This document shows positions 6,654-12,519 of a stretch of DNA of 12,519 nt, one piece after another. Numbering within the stretch: the stretch's first letter is position 1; each line of letters opens with the position of its first letter. Source of the stretch: DASQLQ01 sp035629935 (GTDB lineage: Bacteria; Actinomycetota; CADDZG01; WHSQ01). Made by a program: the position numbers and the translations under genes. The stretch lies in the NCBI GenBank assembly GCA_035629935.1, contig DASQLQ010000019.1, positions 1 through 12,519 of the forward strand, written 5' to 3'. Below the pieces are notes generated by a model that saw nothing but the letters and a program-made list of their open reading frames with translations, was not told the origin of the DNA and made no database searches.

Positions 6654-7958
6654 GTGGCACTGGAGACTGAAAAGGTCAAGGTTGGGCTGCTGGGATGCGG
6701 GATCGTGGGTGGATCGACGGCCCGCATCCTGCGGGATCACGCGTCCGATATAGCCCAGCGGGCCGGGGTCGAGATCGAGGTGAGCCGGGTTGCGGTGCGC
6801 AGTTTGGCGAAGCACCGCGAGATCGAGTTCCCTCCAGAGGTTCTGACGACAGACCCGTGGCAGGTCGTGACCGACCCCGATGTGCAGATAGTGGTGGAGG
6901 TCATGGGCGGTATCGAGCCGGCGCGGGATCTGATCCTCGAGGCCATCAAGAATGGCAAGCACATCGTCTCGGCCAACAAGGAGCTTCTGTCGACCCTCGG
7001 CCAAGACGTGATGGAGGCGGCCGATGCAGCGGGTGTCGATCTGCTGTTCGAAGCGTCGGTCGGGGGAGGCATCCCGATCATCCGGCCGATGAAAGAGTCA
7101 CTCTCCGGCGATCGCGTCCGACGGGTGATGGGGATAGTCAATGGGACGACGAACTTCATCCTCACTCGCATGTCCGAGACGGGCGGATCCTTCGCCGAGG
7201 CTCTTCAGGAAGCCGAACACCTCGGGTACACAGAGCTAGATCCTTCAGCCGACATCGAAGGCTTCGATGCCGCGCAGAAACTGGCGATCCTCGCCTCGAT
7301 CGCGTTCAACGCTCGCGTTCGAGCGGGGGATGTGCATCGCGAAGGCATCTCGAAGGTGACTTCCTCGGACATCGCAGCCGCTCACGATCTCGGGTACGAG
7401 GTGAAGCTCCTTGCTGTTGCAGAGCTCGATGAAGGCGAGATCTCTGCTCGCGTGCATACGGCGATGATCCCCAAGACCCATCCGCTGGCGAGTGTGCGCG
7501 ATGTGTTCAACGCGGTCTTCGTCGAAGGAGAAGAGGTAGGGGAATTGATGTTCCTGGGACGGGGAGCGGGCGGGCCACCGACCGGGTCGGCCGTCGTGGG
7601 AGACATAGTCGAGATCGCAAGAAACGTCGTCACCGGTGGCAAGTCCCCGGGTTGTACCTGTTACGTCCCGGCTCGGATCCGGCCCCAGGACCAGTCTCAT
7701 GTTCGCTACTACATCGTTCTCTCCGTCCTCGATCAGTCGGGTGTTCTGTCCAACGTTGCCGGCGCGTTCGCGAACCACAACGTTTCGATCGCAAGCGTGC
7801 GACAGGAAGGTGTGGGGGACGAAGCCTCACTGGTGCTGGTTACGCACACCGCGACCGAAGGCGAGCACCAGGCGACGTTCACCGACCTGCAGTCCCTGGA
7901 CGTCGTCAAGAACATCGACTCGACGATGCGGGTCGAAGGCGCTTCCGAGCGGGGTTGA
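6654..7958 (+). CDS. hom: homoserine dehydrogenase
   Basis: A 434-residue enzyme that reduces L-aspartate semialdehyde to L-homoserine with NAD(P)H, at the branch point to threonine and methionine. The N-terminal nucleotide-binding domain starts with VGLLGCGIVGG at 10-20. SANKELL at 106-112 carries the conserved K109. EASVGGGIPII (133-143) and NGTTNFIL (163-170) line the substrate site, and ELDPSADIEGFDAAQK ends with D205 and K209, the catalytic Asp/Lys pair of the family. A C-terminal ACT domain (about 350-425, RYYIVLSVLDQSGVLS) is the usual site of feedback inhibition by threonine. The length fits monofunctional ACT-containing enzymes. GTG start at 6654 is fixed by a strong GGAGGG. The stop lies 2 bases before the thrC GTG, so the two are translationally coupled. 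Confidence 0.97.
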   Translation: MALETEKVKVGLLGCGIVGGSTARILRDHASDIAQRAGVEIEVSRVAVRSLAKHREIEFPPEVLTTDPWQVVTDPDVQIVVEVMGGIEPARDLILEAIKNGKHIVSANKELLSTLGQDVMEAADAAGVDLLFEASVGGGIPIIRPMKESLSGDRVRRVMGIVNGTTNFILTRMSETGGSFAEALQEAEHLGYTELDPSADIEGFDAAQKLAILASIAFNARVRAGDVHREGISKVTSSDIAAAHDLGYEVKLLAVAELDEGEISARVHTAMIPKTHPLASVRDVFNAVFVEGEEVGELMFLGRGAGGPPTGSAVVGDIVEIARNVVTGGKSPGCTCYVPARIRPQDQSHVRYYIVLSVLDQSGVLSNVAGAFANHNVSIASVRQEGVGDEASLVLVTHTATEGEHQATFTDLQSLDVVKNIDSTMRVEGASERG

Positions 7959-7960
7959 TC

Positions 7961-9037
7961 GTGTCTACAGGCCCCCTCACCGTCGCAGGCAAGAGGGGTG
8001 TGATCCGTCGTTATTTCGATTACCTGCCGGTGTCCGAGGCGACACCGATCGTCACGCTCGACGAAGGGAACACGCCGCTCATCTACTCGGAGCGCTTGTC
8101 GACCGAGTTGGATGCTCAGGTGTGGTTGAAATACGAGGGACTGAATCCGACGGGGTCGTTCAAGGACCGGGGGATGACTCTCGCCATCTCGAAGGCTTTG
8201 GAGGAAGGGTCCCGAGTCGTGGTGTGTGCTTCGACGGGAAACACGTCCGCCTCGGCCAGCGCGTACGCGGCGAGAGCGAACATGGTCTGCGCCGTACTGA
8301 TACCCCAGGGGAACGTGGCTCTCGGGAAACTCGCACAAGCGATGGTTCACGGTGCGAGGGTCCTCGAGATCGCCGGCAACTTCGATGCCGCTCTGAACCT
8401 GATCAAGGAGATGGCCCAATCGCGCCCCATCACGATCGTCAACTCGATCAATCCGTATCGCATCGAGGGTCAGAAAACCTCGGCCTTCGAGATCGTCGAA
8501 GCTCTCGGACGCGCTCCCGACGTTCACGCGATGCCGGTGGGCAATGCGGGAAACATCACCGCTTACTGGCGGGGGTACCGCGAAGCACAACAGCATGGCT
8601 GGTCGGACTCGTTGCCGCAGATGTGCGGTTTCCAGGCCGAAGGAGCGAACCCGATCGTGCGCGGTGAGGCGATCGACGACCCCAAGACGATCGCGACCGC
8701 GATAAGGATCGGGAACCCGGCCTCTTGGGAGGGAGCGACGGACGCTGCCGGATCCTCCGGGGGGATGATCGGCTCCGTTCGGGACAAGGAGATATTGGAG
8801 GCCTATCGTTCGCTGGCCGAAGAGGGCATCTTCGTAGAGCTTGCATCTGCTGCCAGTTTGGCCGGGCTCAGACAGTTGCACGAGCGGGGGACGCTTCCTT
8901 CGGGTGCTACATGTGTTTGCGTCCTGACCGGCCACGGCCTGAAGGACCCCGATTGGGCCATCGCCGGTGCGCCTCGGCCCAAGCTGGTACCGGCCCGGGT
9001 CGAGCCGATCCTCGAAGAACTCGACCTTTCTCCGTGA
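7961..9037 (+). CDS. thrC: threonine synthase
   Basis: A 358-residue PLP enzyme that converts O-phospho-L-homoserine to L-threonine and phosphate. The PLP lysine is K68 in NPTGSFKDRG. ASTGNTSAS (90-98) and VGNAGNIT (193-200) are the cofactor-binding and phosphate-cup segments, and GATDAAGSSGG follows at 258-268. The length matches the short bacterial class common in actinobacteria, which lacks the extended N-terminal domain. The frame stays open far upstream into hom, but the family N-terminus, with the conserved substrate segment LDEGNTPL at 33-40, places the start at GTG 7961, 2 bases after the hom stop codon. GGGG at 7951-7954 may serve as a weak ribosome binding site. It is followed after 19 bases by the DUF4190 gene. 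Confidence 0.96.
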   Translation: MSTGPLTVAGKRGVIRRYFDYLPVSEATPIVTLDEGNTPLIYSERLSTELDAQVWLKYEGLNPTGSFKDRGMTLAISKALEEGSRVVVCASTGNTSASASAYAARANMVCAVLIPQGNVALGKLAQAMVHGARVLEIAGNFDAALNLIKEMAQSRPITIVNSINPYRIEGQKTSAFEIVEALGRAPDVHAMPVGNAGNITAYWRGYREAQQHGWSDSLPQMCGFQAEGANPIVRGEAIDDPKTIATAIRIGNPASWEGATDAAGSSGGMIGSVRDKEILEAYRSLAEEGIFVELASAASLAGLRQLHERGTLPSGATCVCVLTGHGLKDPDWAIAGAPRPKLVPARVEPILEELDLSP

Positions 9038-9049
9038 CCGCACTATCTT
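9021..9049 (+). promoter_or_regulatory. probable internal promoter for the DUF4190 gene (and thrB)
   Basis: TCGACC at 9021-9026 matches 4 of 6 bases of the -35 consensus, TATCTT at 9044-9049 is a good -10 box, and the spacing is exactly 17 bases. The -10 box ends 7 bases before ATG 9057, so transcription would start at or beside the start codon. It lies in the last codons of thrC and the gap after it. This is the best-formed promoter I see in the window. Confidence 0.5.
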
Positions 9050-9056
9050 GCTCGCC

Positions 9057-9422
9057 ATGAGTATCGAGCCGGATCCAACTACTTCGACCTACGCGACCGA
9101 GCCGTCCGTTCCTCCGGGAGGCGTTCAGTTCGGGGCCACGAATGGGTTCGCCATCGCTTCTCTGGTCCTCGGCATAGTTGGGCTCACGGGTTTCCCCCTG
9201 ATCCCCTCGGTACTCGCCCTGATCTTCGGCTACAAGGGCAAGCGCCAGATCGACCGCTCCGGGGGTGCCGAACAAGGTCGGGGCCTTGCCGTCGCAGGCA
9301 TCGTGCTGGGTTGGATCGGGACCGTCTTCTTGATTCTTCTCGGGTTGTTGTTCGCGCTGGCGATCGCGTTCAGCGTTGCCTCCTCCGGCGGAGTCGAGAT
9401 CTTCGAACGGATCCGGCCGTGA
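9057..9422 (+). CDS. DUF4190-type small membrane protein
   Basis: A 121-residue protein with a proline/threonine-rich, polar N-terminus (1-28) and two hydrophobic spans, about 30-58 and 77-108. The motif NGFAIASLVLGIVGL, a loop GYKGKRQIDRSGG and RGLAVAGIVLGWIG are the recognisable pattern of the DUF4190 family, common in actinobacteria and of unknown function. The positive loop lies between the two spans, suggesting both termini are outside, but this is weak. An in-frame longer start at 8967 would overlap thrC by 71 bases and add an unlikely polar stretch; ATG 9057 fits the family and has a TATCTT box 7 bases upstream and no Shine-Dalgarno. It sits between thrC and thrB, 10 bases before thrB, without any known role in threonine synthesis. 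Confidence 0.85.
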   Translation: MSIEPDPTTSTYATEPSVPPGGVQFGATNGFAIASLVLGIVGLTGFPLIPSVLALIFGYKGKRQIDRSGGAEQGRGLAVAGIVLGWIGTVFLILLGLLFALAIAFSVASSGGVEIFERIRP

Positions 9423-9423
9423 T

Positions 9424-9428
9424 GGGAG
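9424..9428 (+). promoter_or_regulatory. Shine-Dalgarno sequence for thrB
   Basis: GGGAG ends 4 bases before ATG 9433 and selects this start over an in-frame ATG at 9376 inside the preceding gene. The conserved GHMP N-terminus VRVPATVANLGPGFD begins only a few residues after ATG 9433, which agrees. Confidence 0.65.
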
Positions 9429-9432
9429 CAAG

Positions 9433-10359
9433 ATGCCTGCTGCCGTAAAAGTCCGCGTTCCTGCCACCGTCGCCAACCTCGGTCCGGGATTCGACGCGCT
9501 GGGCGTGGCGATCCATATGTACCTAGAGATCGAGATCGAACCTCGTCGCGATTCGGTCGAGATCATGGTCGAGGGTGAGGGAGCCGATCACCTTCCACAG
9601 GACGAGTCGAATCTCGTGATCCGGGCCATGAATGTCTTCTTCGACCATGTCGGTCGCCGGCCGCCGGGATACGCGGTGAGGGTCAAGAACCCGATCCCGC
9701 TCGCTTCTGGGTTGGGGTCGTCGGCCGCGGCTGTGGTCGGCGGATTGTTCGCCGCCCGGGCGGTAACCGGTCGTACCGTTCCACAGATCGAGATGGTCCA
9801 GCTTGCAACCTCCCTCGAAGGTCATCCGGACAACGTTCTTCCGGCGCTTCTTGGGGGCCTGGTCGTTTGTTACCGGACCGGAGACGGTGAAGCCGGTGAC
9901 GCAGACCTTCGTTACTTCCGCTTGGAGCCCAACGACCGCCTCGTGCCGATCATCGCTGTTCCACGCGAGGGCTTCCCGACATCGGAAGCAAGACGGGCGC
10001 TCCCGGCCGACGTTACCTTCGCCGATGCTCAGTTCACTGCGGCACGTGCTGCGTTGCTCGTTGCTGCGATCTCGACCGGTGCCGGTGCCGATGTCTTGGC
10101 TGATGCGATGGAAGACAAGTTGCACGAACCCCACCGCTTGCGACTGATGCCTGAAACCGCAGCGGTGCACGCCGAGTTGAAGGAGGCAGGCCTGCCCGTT
10201 GCTCTAGCCGGAGCGGGGCCTTCGCTACTCATCGTTGTGCCGCGTCCCGAGTCGGCAACAAGGGCTGAGCAGATCCGGAGGGTGTGTCGAACGCGCAACG
10301 CCGGTTGGCGCGTGTTCGTTTCCGAGTGGGAACCGGAAGGGGCTCGTTCCGAGCCGTAA
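9433..10359 (+). CDS. thrB: homoserine kinase
   Basis: A 308-residue GHMP-superfamily kinase that phosphorylates L-homoserine with ATP to O-phosphohomoserine, the substrate of the threonine synthase encoded upstream. The N-terminal motif VPATVANLGPGFDALG is at 9-24. The ATP-binding loop PLASGLGSSAAA is at 89-100, EGHPDNVLPALLGGL follows at 129-143, and the C-terminal glycine-rich segment VALAGAGPSLLIV closes the fold. Length is normal. With hom and thrC it completes the path from aspartate semialdehyde to threonine. In many actinobacteria rho follows thrB; here the next gene is convergent, with only 9 bases between the two stop codons and no obvious terminator apart from a short GGCTC/GAGCC hairpin at 10341-10355 inside the thrB end. 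Confidence 0.96.
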   Translation: MPAAVKVRVPATVANLGPGFDALGVAIHMYLEIEIEPRRDSVEIMVEGEGADHLPQDESNLVIRAMNVFFDHVGRRPPGYAVRVKNPIPLASGLGSSAAAVVGGLFAARAVTGRTVPQIEMVQLATSLEGHPDNVLPALLGGLVVCYRTGDGEAGDADLRYFRLEPNDRLVPIIAVPREGFPTSEARRALPADVTFADAQFTAARAALLVAAISTGAGADVLADAMEDKLHEPHRLRLMPETAAVHAELKEAGLPVALAGAGPSLLIVVPRPESATRAEQIRRVCRTRNAGWRVFVSEWEPEGARSEP

Positions 10360-10368
10360 AACCTCGAG

Positions 10369-10809
10369 CTAGAGCGCGGGGACGATCTCGATCTGTCCGT
10401 ACATGCCGAAGTGGATCGAGCAGAAGAACGGATAGACACCGGGTTTCAGGTGCGAGGTGATGACCGTTGCCATCCCGGGGCCATCCACTCGTGGGGATCT
10501 GATCAATGGGCGACGGTTCTTGCGCTTGAACGACACGATCTGGTGTCCGTTGGTCACGGCCGATATATCGAGGTTCACGAAGTCGAGGTCGGTGCCTCGT
10601 GCGATCTGCATCGGAGGCATCCCCTGGAACTGCTCGCCGTCATAGATGGCGGTCCCGGGGAAGAAGATGCCGTTACTCAGGTTCGTGCCGCCTCCTGCGA
10701 ACAGGGTGCCGCCCGACTCCAGCCACTCGACGGGAACCTGAGCCTTCGCGGGAGCCAGCAAGGCAAGTGACAGCATGGCTGCGAGCGCGACACTCAGAAA
10801 TCTCTTCAT
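10369..10809 (-). CDS. exported type-1 copper cupredoxin-like protein
   Basis: A 146-residue protein that starts with a classic signal peptide: MKRF, a hydrophobic core to about 20, and an A-K-A site near residue 23. It carries a plastocyanin-like copper-binding pattern: H89 in NGHQIVSF, then C130, H133 and M136 in FFCSIHFGMYGQIEI. These are the four expected ligands of a type-1 copper centre, so it likely carries electrons or handles copper outside the membrane. Substrate or partner is unknown. A longer frame reaches back to 10962, but that extension is rich in Arg/Pro and overlaps the upstream gene; ATG 10809 with the signal peptide is the better start. No Shine-Dalgarno is visible. It lies 46 bases after a membrane-protein gene on the same strand and converges on thrB. 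Confidence 0.88.
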   Translation of the reverse strand: MKRFLSVALAAMLSLALLAPAKAQVPVEWLESGGTLFAGGGTNLSNGIFFPGTAIYDGEQFQGMPPMQIARGTDLDFVNLDISAVTNGHQIVSFKRKNRRPLIRSPRVDGPGMATVITSHLKPGVYPFFCSIHFGMYGQIEIVPAL

Positions 10810-10831
10810 AGAAGGAAGGTTCGCCCCCTGG

Positions 10832-10843
10832 AGGACCGGTCCT
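10832..10843. promoter_or_regulatory. perfect 12-bp palindrome upstream of the cupredoxin gene
   Basis: AGGACCGGTCCT reads the same on both strands. It lies in the 46-base gap between the two minus-strand genes, 23-34 bases upstream of the cupredoxin ATG. If transcription starts near that ATG it would overlap the -35 region, a usual operator position for a dimeric regulator. It could also be chance; no second copy was noticed nearby. Confidence 0.3.
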
Positions 10844-10855
10844 TCGTCCCCCGCC

Positions 10856-11455
10856 TCAATCAGTGGTCGTGGTTGTCCGGGTTTGGGTGGAATCCGAGCT
10901 CCCGTCGCCTTGTATAGCGGCTCGTTCCAGCCTCGAGTGCCATCGCGTGCCCAACGCTCCACCTATCGCACCTCCCAGGAACATAGCGACCAGGCTTGCG
11001 ATGCCGGTGCCGATTCCCCAATCCACAAGATAGTCGTCCTGTACCGGTAAGCGATAGGCCTGGAACGGAAGATTGAGGTTGGCGGTGGTGCCCATCACTG
11101 CGGCGATCGCGCCGACGACGACGGCCACTAGGAGAGCGACCAGCGGCACCAGAACGCCGTTCGCGAGCCCGGCCCCCCGACCCATGCGTCCGGCCGTGTA
11201 CCCACCCCATAGGTAGGCGACCAACTGGGTAGCAACCAAGACGATGCCGGCCCCCACCCCGACCTCCACCGGCGCGTCGGACAGCTCGTCCCCGCCCACG
11301 CCGATCGTCGCGAGGACTCCCGCAACCACCGCTGAGAGCAGGAACATGCACCCGAACGAAACCACGACCCCGGTGAGGATCGCTCCTCCTGAGACGCCGC
11401 CGCGAGCGGGAGTAACGGGTCCGCGAACCACGTCTGTCGTGTCGTCGCTCTTCAT
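10856..11455 (-). CDS. four-helix membrane protein of unknown function
   Basis: A 199-residue protein with four predicted membrane spans at about 24-52, 65-88, 97-122 and 146-169, a short polar N-terminus, and a threonine-rich polar C-terminus. A glycine-rich signature YLWGGYTAGRMGRGAGLANG at 81-100 joins the second and third spans, and a second glycine cluster FLGGAIGGALG lies in the fourth. I do not recognise a named family with confidence. Three starts are possible: 11563 would overlap the divergent gene, ATG 11467 has AGG about 7 bases upstream, and ATG 11455 has TATGCT 7 bases upstream. I chose 11455 because several other genes here show the same -10 spacing. It is 46 bases upstream of the exported cupredoxin gene on the same strand, so the two may be cotranscribed. 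Confidence 0.72.
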   Translation of the reverse strand: MKSDDTTDVVRGPVTPARGGVSGGAILTGVVVSFGCMFLLSAVVAGVLATIGVGGDELSDAPVEVGVGAGIVLVATQLVAYLWGGYTAGRMGRGAGLANGVLVPLVALLVAVVVGAIAAVMGTTANLNLPFQAYRLPVQDDYLVDWGIGTGIASLVAMFLGGAIGGALGTRWHSRLERAAIQGDGSSDSTQTRTTTTTD

Positions 11456-11462
11456 AACGGCG

Positions 11463-11468
11463 AGCATA
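11463..11468 (-). promoter_or_regulatory. possible -10 box for the membrane-protein gene
   Basis: On the minus strand TATGCT fits TANNNT and ends 7 bases before ATG 11455. No -35 box is evident at normal spacing. The box also overlaps the alternative ATG at 11467, so it only applies if the shorter start is used. Confidence 0.35.
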
Positions 11469-11515
11469 GAGTTACCTGTGAATCCCTCGATCGAGTCTCG
11501 ATCATCTTCCCCCAC

Positions 11516-12519
11516 ATGCAGGAGGCCGGTATCAGATACATAGCGGTCATCGACGGCGAGCATTACCCGCCCGTGCTCGAGGCTGCCCTGAGCGAAGTCG
11601 CGGATAGTGGCAACGAAGTGGTGGTTGCTCTGCTGGTCGGCGGTAAGGAGAAGCTTCCTGCCGAGGGCCTTGACGAGATCGCCGGCGTCCCGGTGAAGGC
11701 CGGTGACGATGCTCGTTCACTGCTCCAAAACTTGATCGATGAGCACTCGCCGGACGCCGTGCTCGATCTGTCCGACGAGCCGGTGCTCGACAACCGGCGT
11801 CGATTCGCTCTTGCTTCGGTGGCGCTAGACCGGGGCGTCGAGTACGTCGGGGCGGACTTTGCCTTCAGGCCACCACCTAGACCGCGGATCTCAACCCGGC
11901 CCTCTGTGGCGGTCATCAGTACCGGGAAACGAACCGGCAAGACCGCCGTGACTGGTTTCGCTGCACGCGTCCTAACCGGCGTGGGGCGGAAGCCCGTGAT
12001 CGTGTCGATGGGTCGCGGTGGGCCGCAGGAGCCCCAGGTACTGCGCGGCGACAAGATCGAGCTTGGACCGAAGGACCTTCTAGAGATCGCCGAGCAGGGC
12101 CGCCACGCGGCCTCCGATTACATCGAGGACGCATTGCTCGGTCGGGTACCGACGGTCGGTTGCCGTCGTTGTGGTGGCGGGATCGCCGGAGGGGTGGAGC
12201 TCTCCAACGTGCCCCGAGGGGTCGAGATGTCCAATGAGCTTCCCGGCGACATCACTCTGCTCGAAGGATCGGGCTCGGCGATACCCCCCGCGTTCGCGGA
12301 TTCGACGATCCTGGTGATCCCGGCTTCGGTCGATCCCGAGTACCTACGCGGCTATATGGGGCCGTATCGACTCTTGCTATCGGACCTGGTGGTGGTTACA
12401 CTCTGCGAGAACCCCTTCGGTTCCCCCTCCCAGATCTCTGACATCACCTCTCTGGTACGCGAATCCTTCCGCACGGACAGGCCTGGGGAAAAGGGTCGGG
12501 ATATCCAAGTGGTTCGCAC
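11516..12519 (+). CDS. cyclic 2,3-diphosphoglycerate synthetase-like protein (partial, 3' end missing)
   Basis: An open frame of 334 codons runs off the right edge without a stop. It shows the features I know from cyclic 2,3-diphosphoglycerate synthetases: RYIAVIDGEHYPPV at 7-20, VVALLVGGKEKL near 36-47, DLSDEPVL at 84-91, the P-loop-like TGKRTGKTA at 136-144, SMGRGGPQEPQV near 164, and HAASDYIEDALL, TVGCRRCGGG and LLEGSGSAIPP after it. The methanogen enzyme closes 2,3-diphosphoglycerate into its cyclic diphosphate with ATP and is about 460 residues long, so roughly the last 130 residues are missing. Homologues occur in some actinobacteria, including Rubrobacter, where their substrate is less certain. 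Start ATG 11516 has no Shine-Dalgarno; CATCTT at 11503-11508, 7 bases upstream, is a weak -10 candidate. The divergent membrane gene begins about 60 bases away. Confidence 0.85.
   Translation, partial: MQEAGIRYIAVIDGEHYPPVLEAALSEVADSGNEVVVALLVGGKEKLPAEGLDEIAGVPVKAGDDARSLLQNLIDEHSPDAVLDLSDEPVLDNRRRFALASVALDRGVEYVGADFAFRPPPRPRISTRPSVAVISTGKRTGKTAVTGFAARVLTGVGRKPVIVSMGRGGPQEPQVLRGDKIELGPKDLLEIAEQGRHAASDYIEDALLGRVPTVGCRRCGGGIAGGVELSNVPRGVEMSNELPGDITLLEGSGSAIPPAFADSTILVIPASVDPEYLRGYMGPYRLLLSDLVVVTLCENPFGSPSQISDITSLVRESFRTDRPGEKGRDIQVVR

Noticed and set aside
7652..7960. Upstream extension of threonine synthase by 103 residues
   Set aside because: The extension lies wholly inside hom in another frame and reads as Arg-rich noise; the family N-terminus fits GTG 7961.
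7733..9058. Minus-strand open frame of 441 codons opposite hom/thrC
   Set aside because: Both hom and thrC are intact and strongly conserved on the plus strand; the antisense protein is Arg-rich and unlike any family I know, as expected from GC-rich mirror frames.
10341..10355. Hairpin GGCTC/GAGCC at the end of thrB as an intrinsic terminator
   Set aside because: The 5-bp stem is followed by GTAAAA on the plus strand and lacks a T run on either strand, so it is not a convincing terminator.
10810..10962. Upstream extension of the cupredoxin
   Set aside because: It would bury the signal peptide 51 residues from the N-terminus and overlap the upstream membrane-protein gene.
1..12519. CRISPR array, insertion sequence, toxin-antitoxin or phage defence system
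   Set aside because: No regularly spaced repeats, transposase, small paired toxin/antitoxin frames or nuclease/helicase signatures were seen; nearly all sequence is explained by housekeeping genes.

Overview
The window reads as chromosomal DNA from a GC-rich bacterium, most likely an uncultured or deep-branching actinobacterium (Actinomycetota). This rests on the gene order argS-lysA-hom-thrC-thrB, a small DUF4190-type membrane protein, heavy G/C third-position codon use, frequent GTG starts, and several genes whose only visible start signal is a TANNNT box 6-7 nt before the ATG, as in leaderless transcripts. I cannot name a genus.

Layout. Positions 1-129 hold the last 42 codons of an unrecognised plus-strand gene. 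Positions 130-322 are non-coding, with two short copies of a tRNA 3' end and two hairpins. A tRNA-Arg(CCG) lies on the minus strand at 323-394, back to back with a receiver-only response regulator (430-801) only 35 bp away. From there a tightly packed plus-strand run extends to 10359: argS (arginyl-tRNA synthetase), a PhzF-family isomerase/epimerase, lysA (diaminopimelate decarboxylase), a CASTOR/POLLUX-type ion channel protein, then hom, thrC, a DUF4190 membrane protein and thrB. Most gaps are under 20 bp; the exception is 83 bp before hom. Convergent to thrB are two minus-strand genes: a four-helix membrane protein (11455-10856) and an exported type-1 copper cupredoxin (10809-10369). A plus-strand gene for a cyclic 2,3-diphosphoglycerate synthetase-like enzyme starts near 11516 and runs off the right edge.

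How the genes fit together. hom, thrC and thrB supply all three enzyme steps from aspartate semialdehyde to threonine. lysA performs the last step of the lysine branch of the same aspartate family, and argS charges arginine onto tRNA, including the tRNA-Arg encoded next door. Embedded in this housekeeping block are genes with no obvious pathway link: the PhzF protein, the channel and the DUF4190 protein. No mobile element, CRISPR array or defence system is visible. The points most worth a second look are an ArgRS whose HIGH signature reads N-V-V-N, the tRNA 3'-end copies that resemble integration scars, overlapping divergent promoters between the tRNA and the response regulator, the ion channel inside the amino-acid operon, and a cDPG synthetase-like gene in a bacterium.
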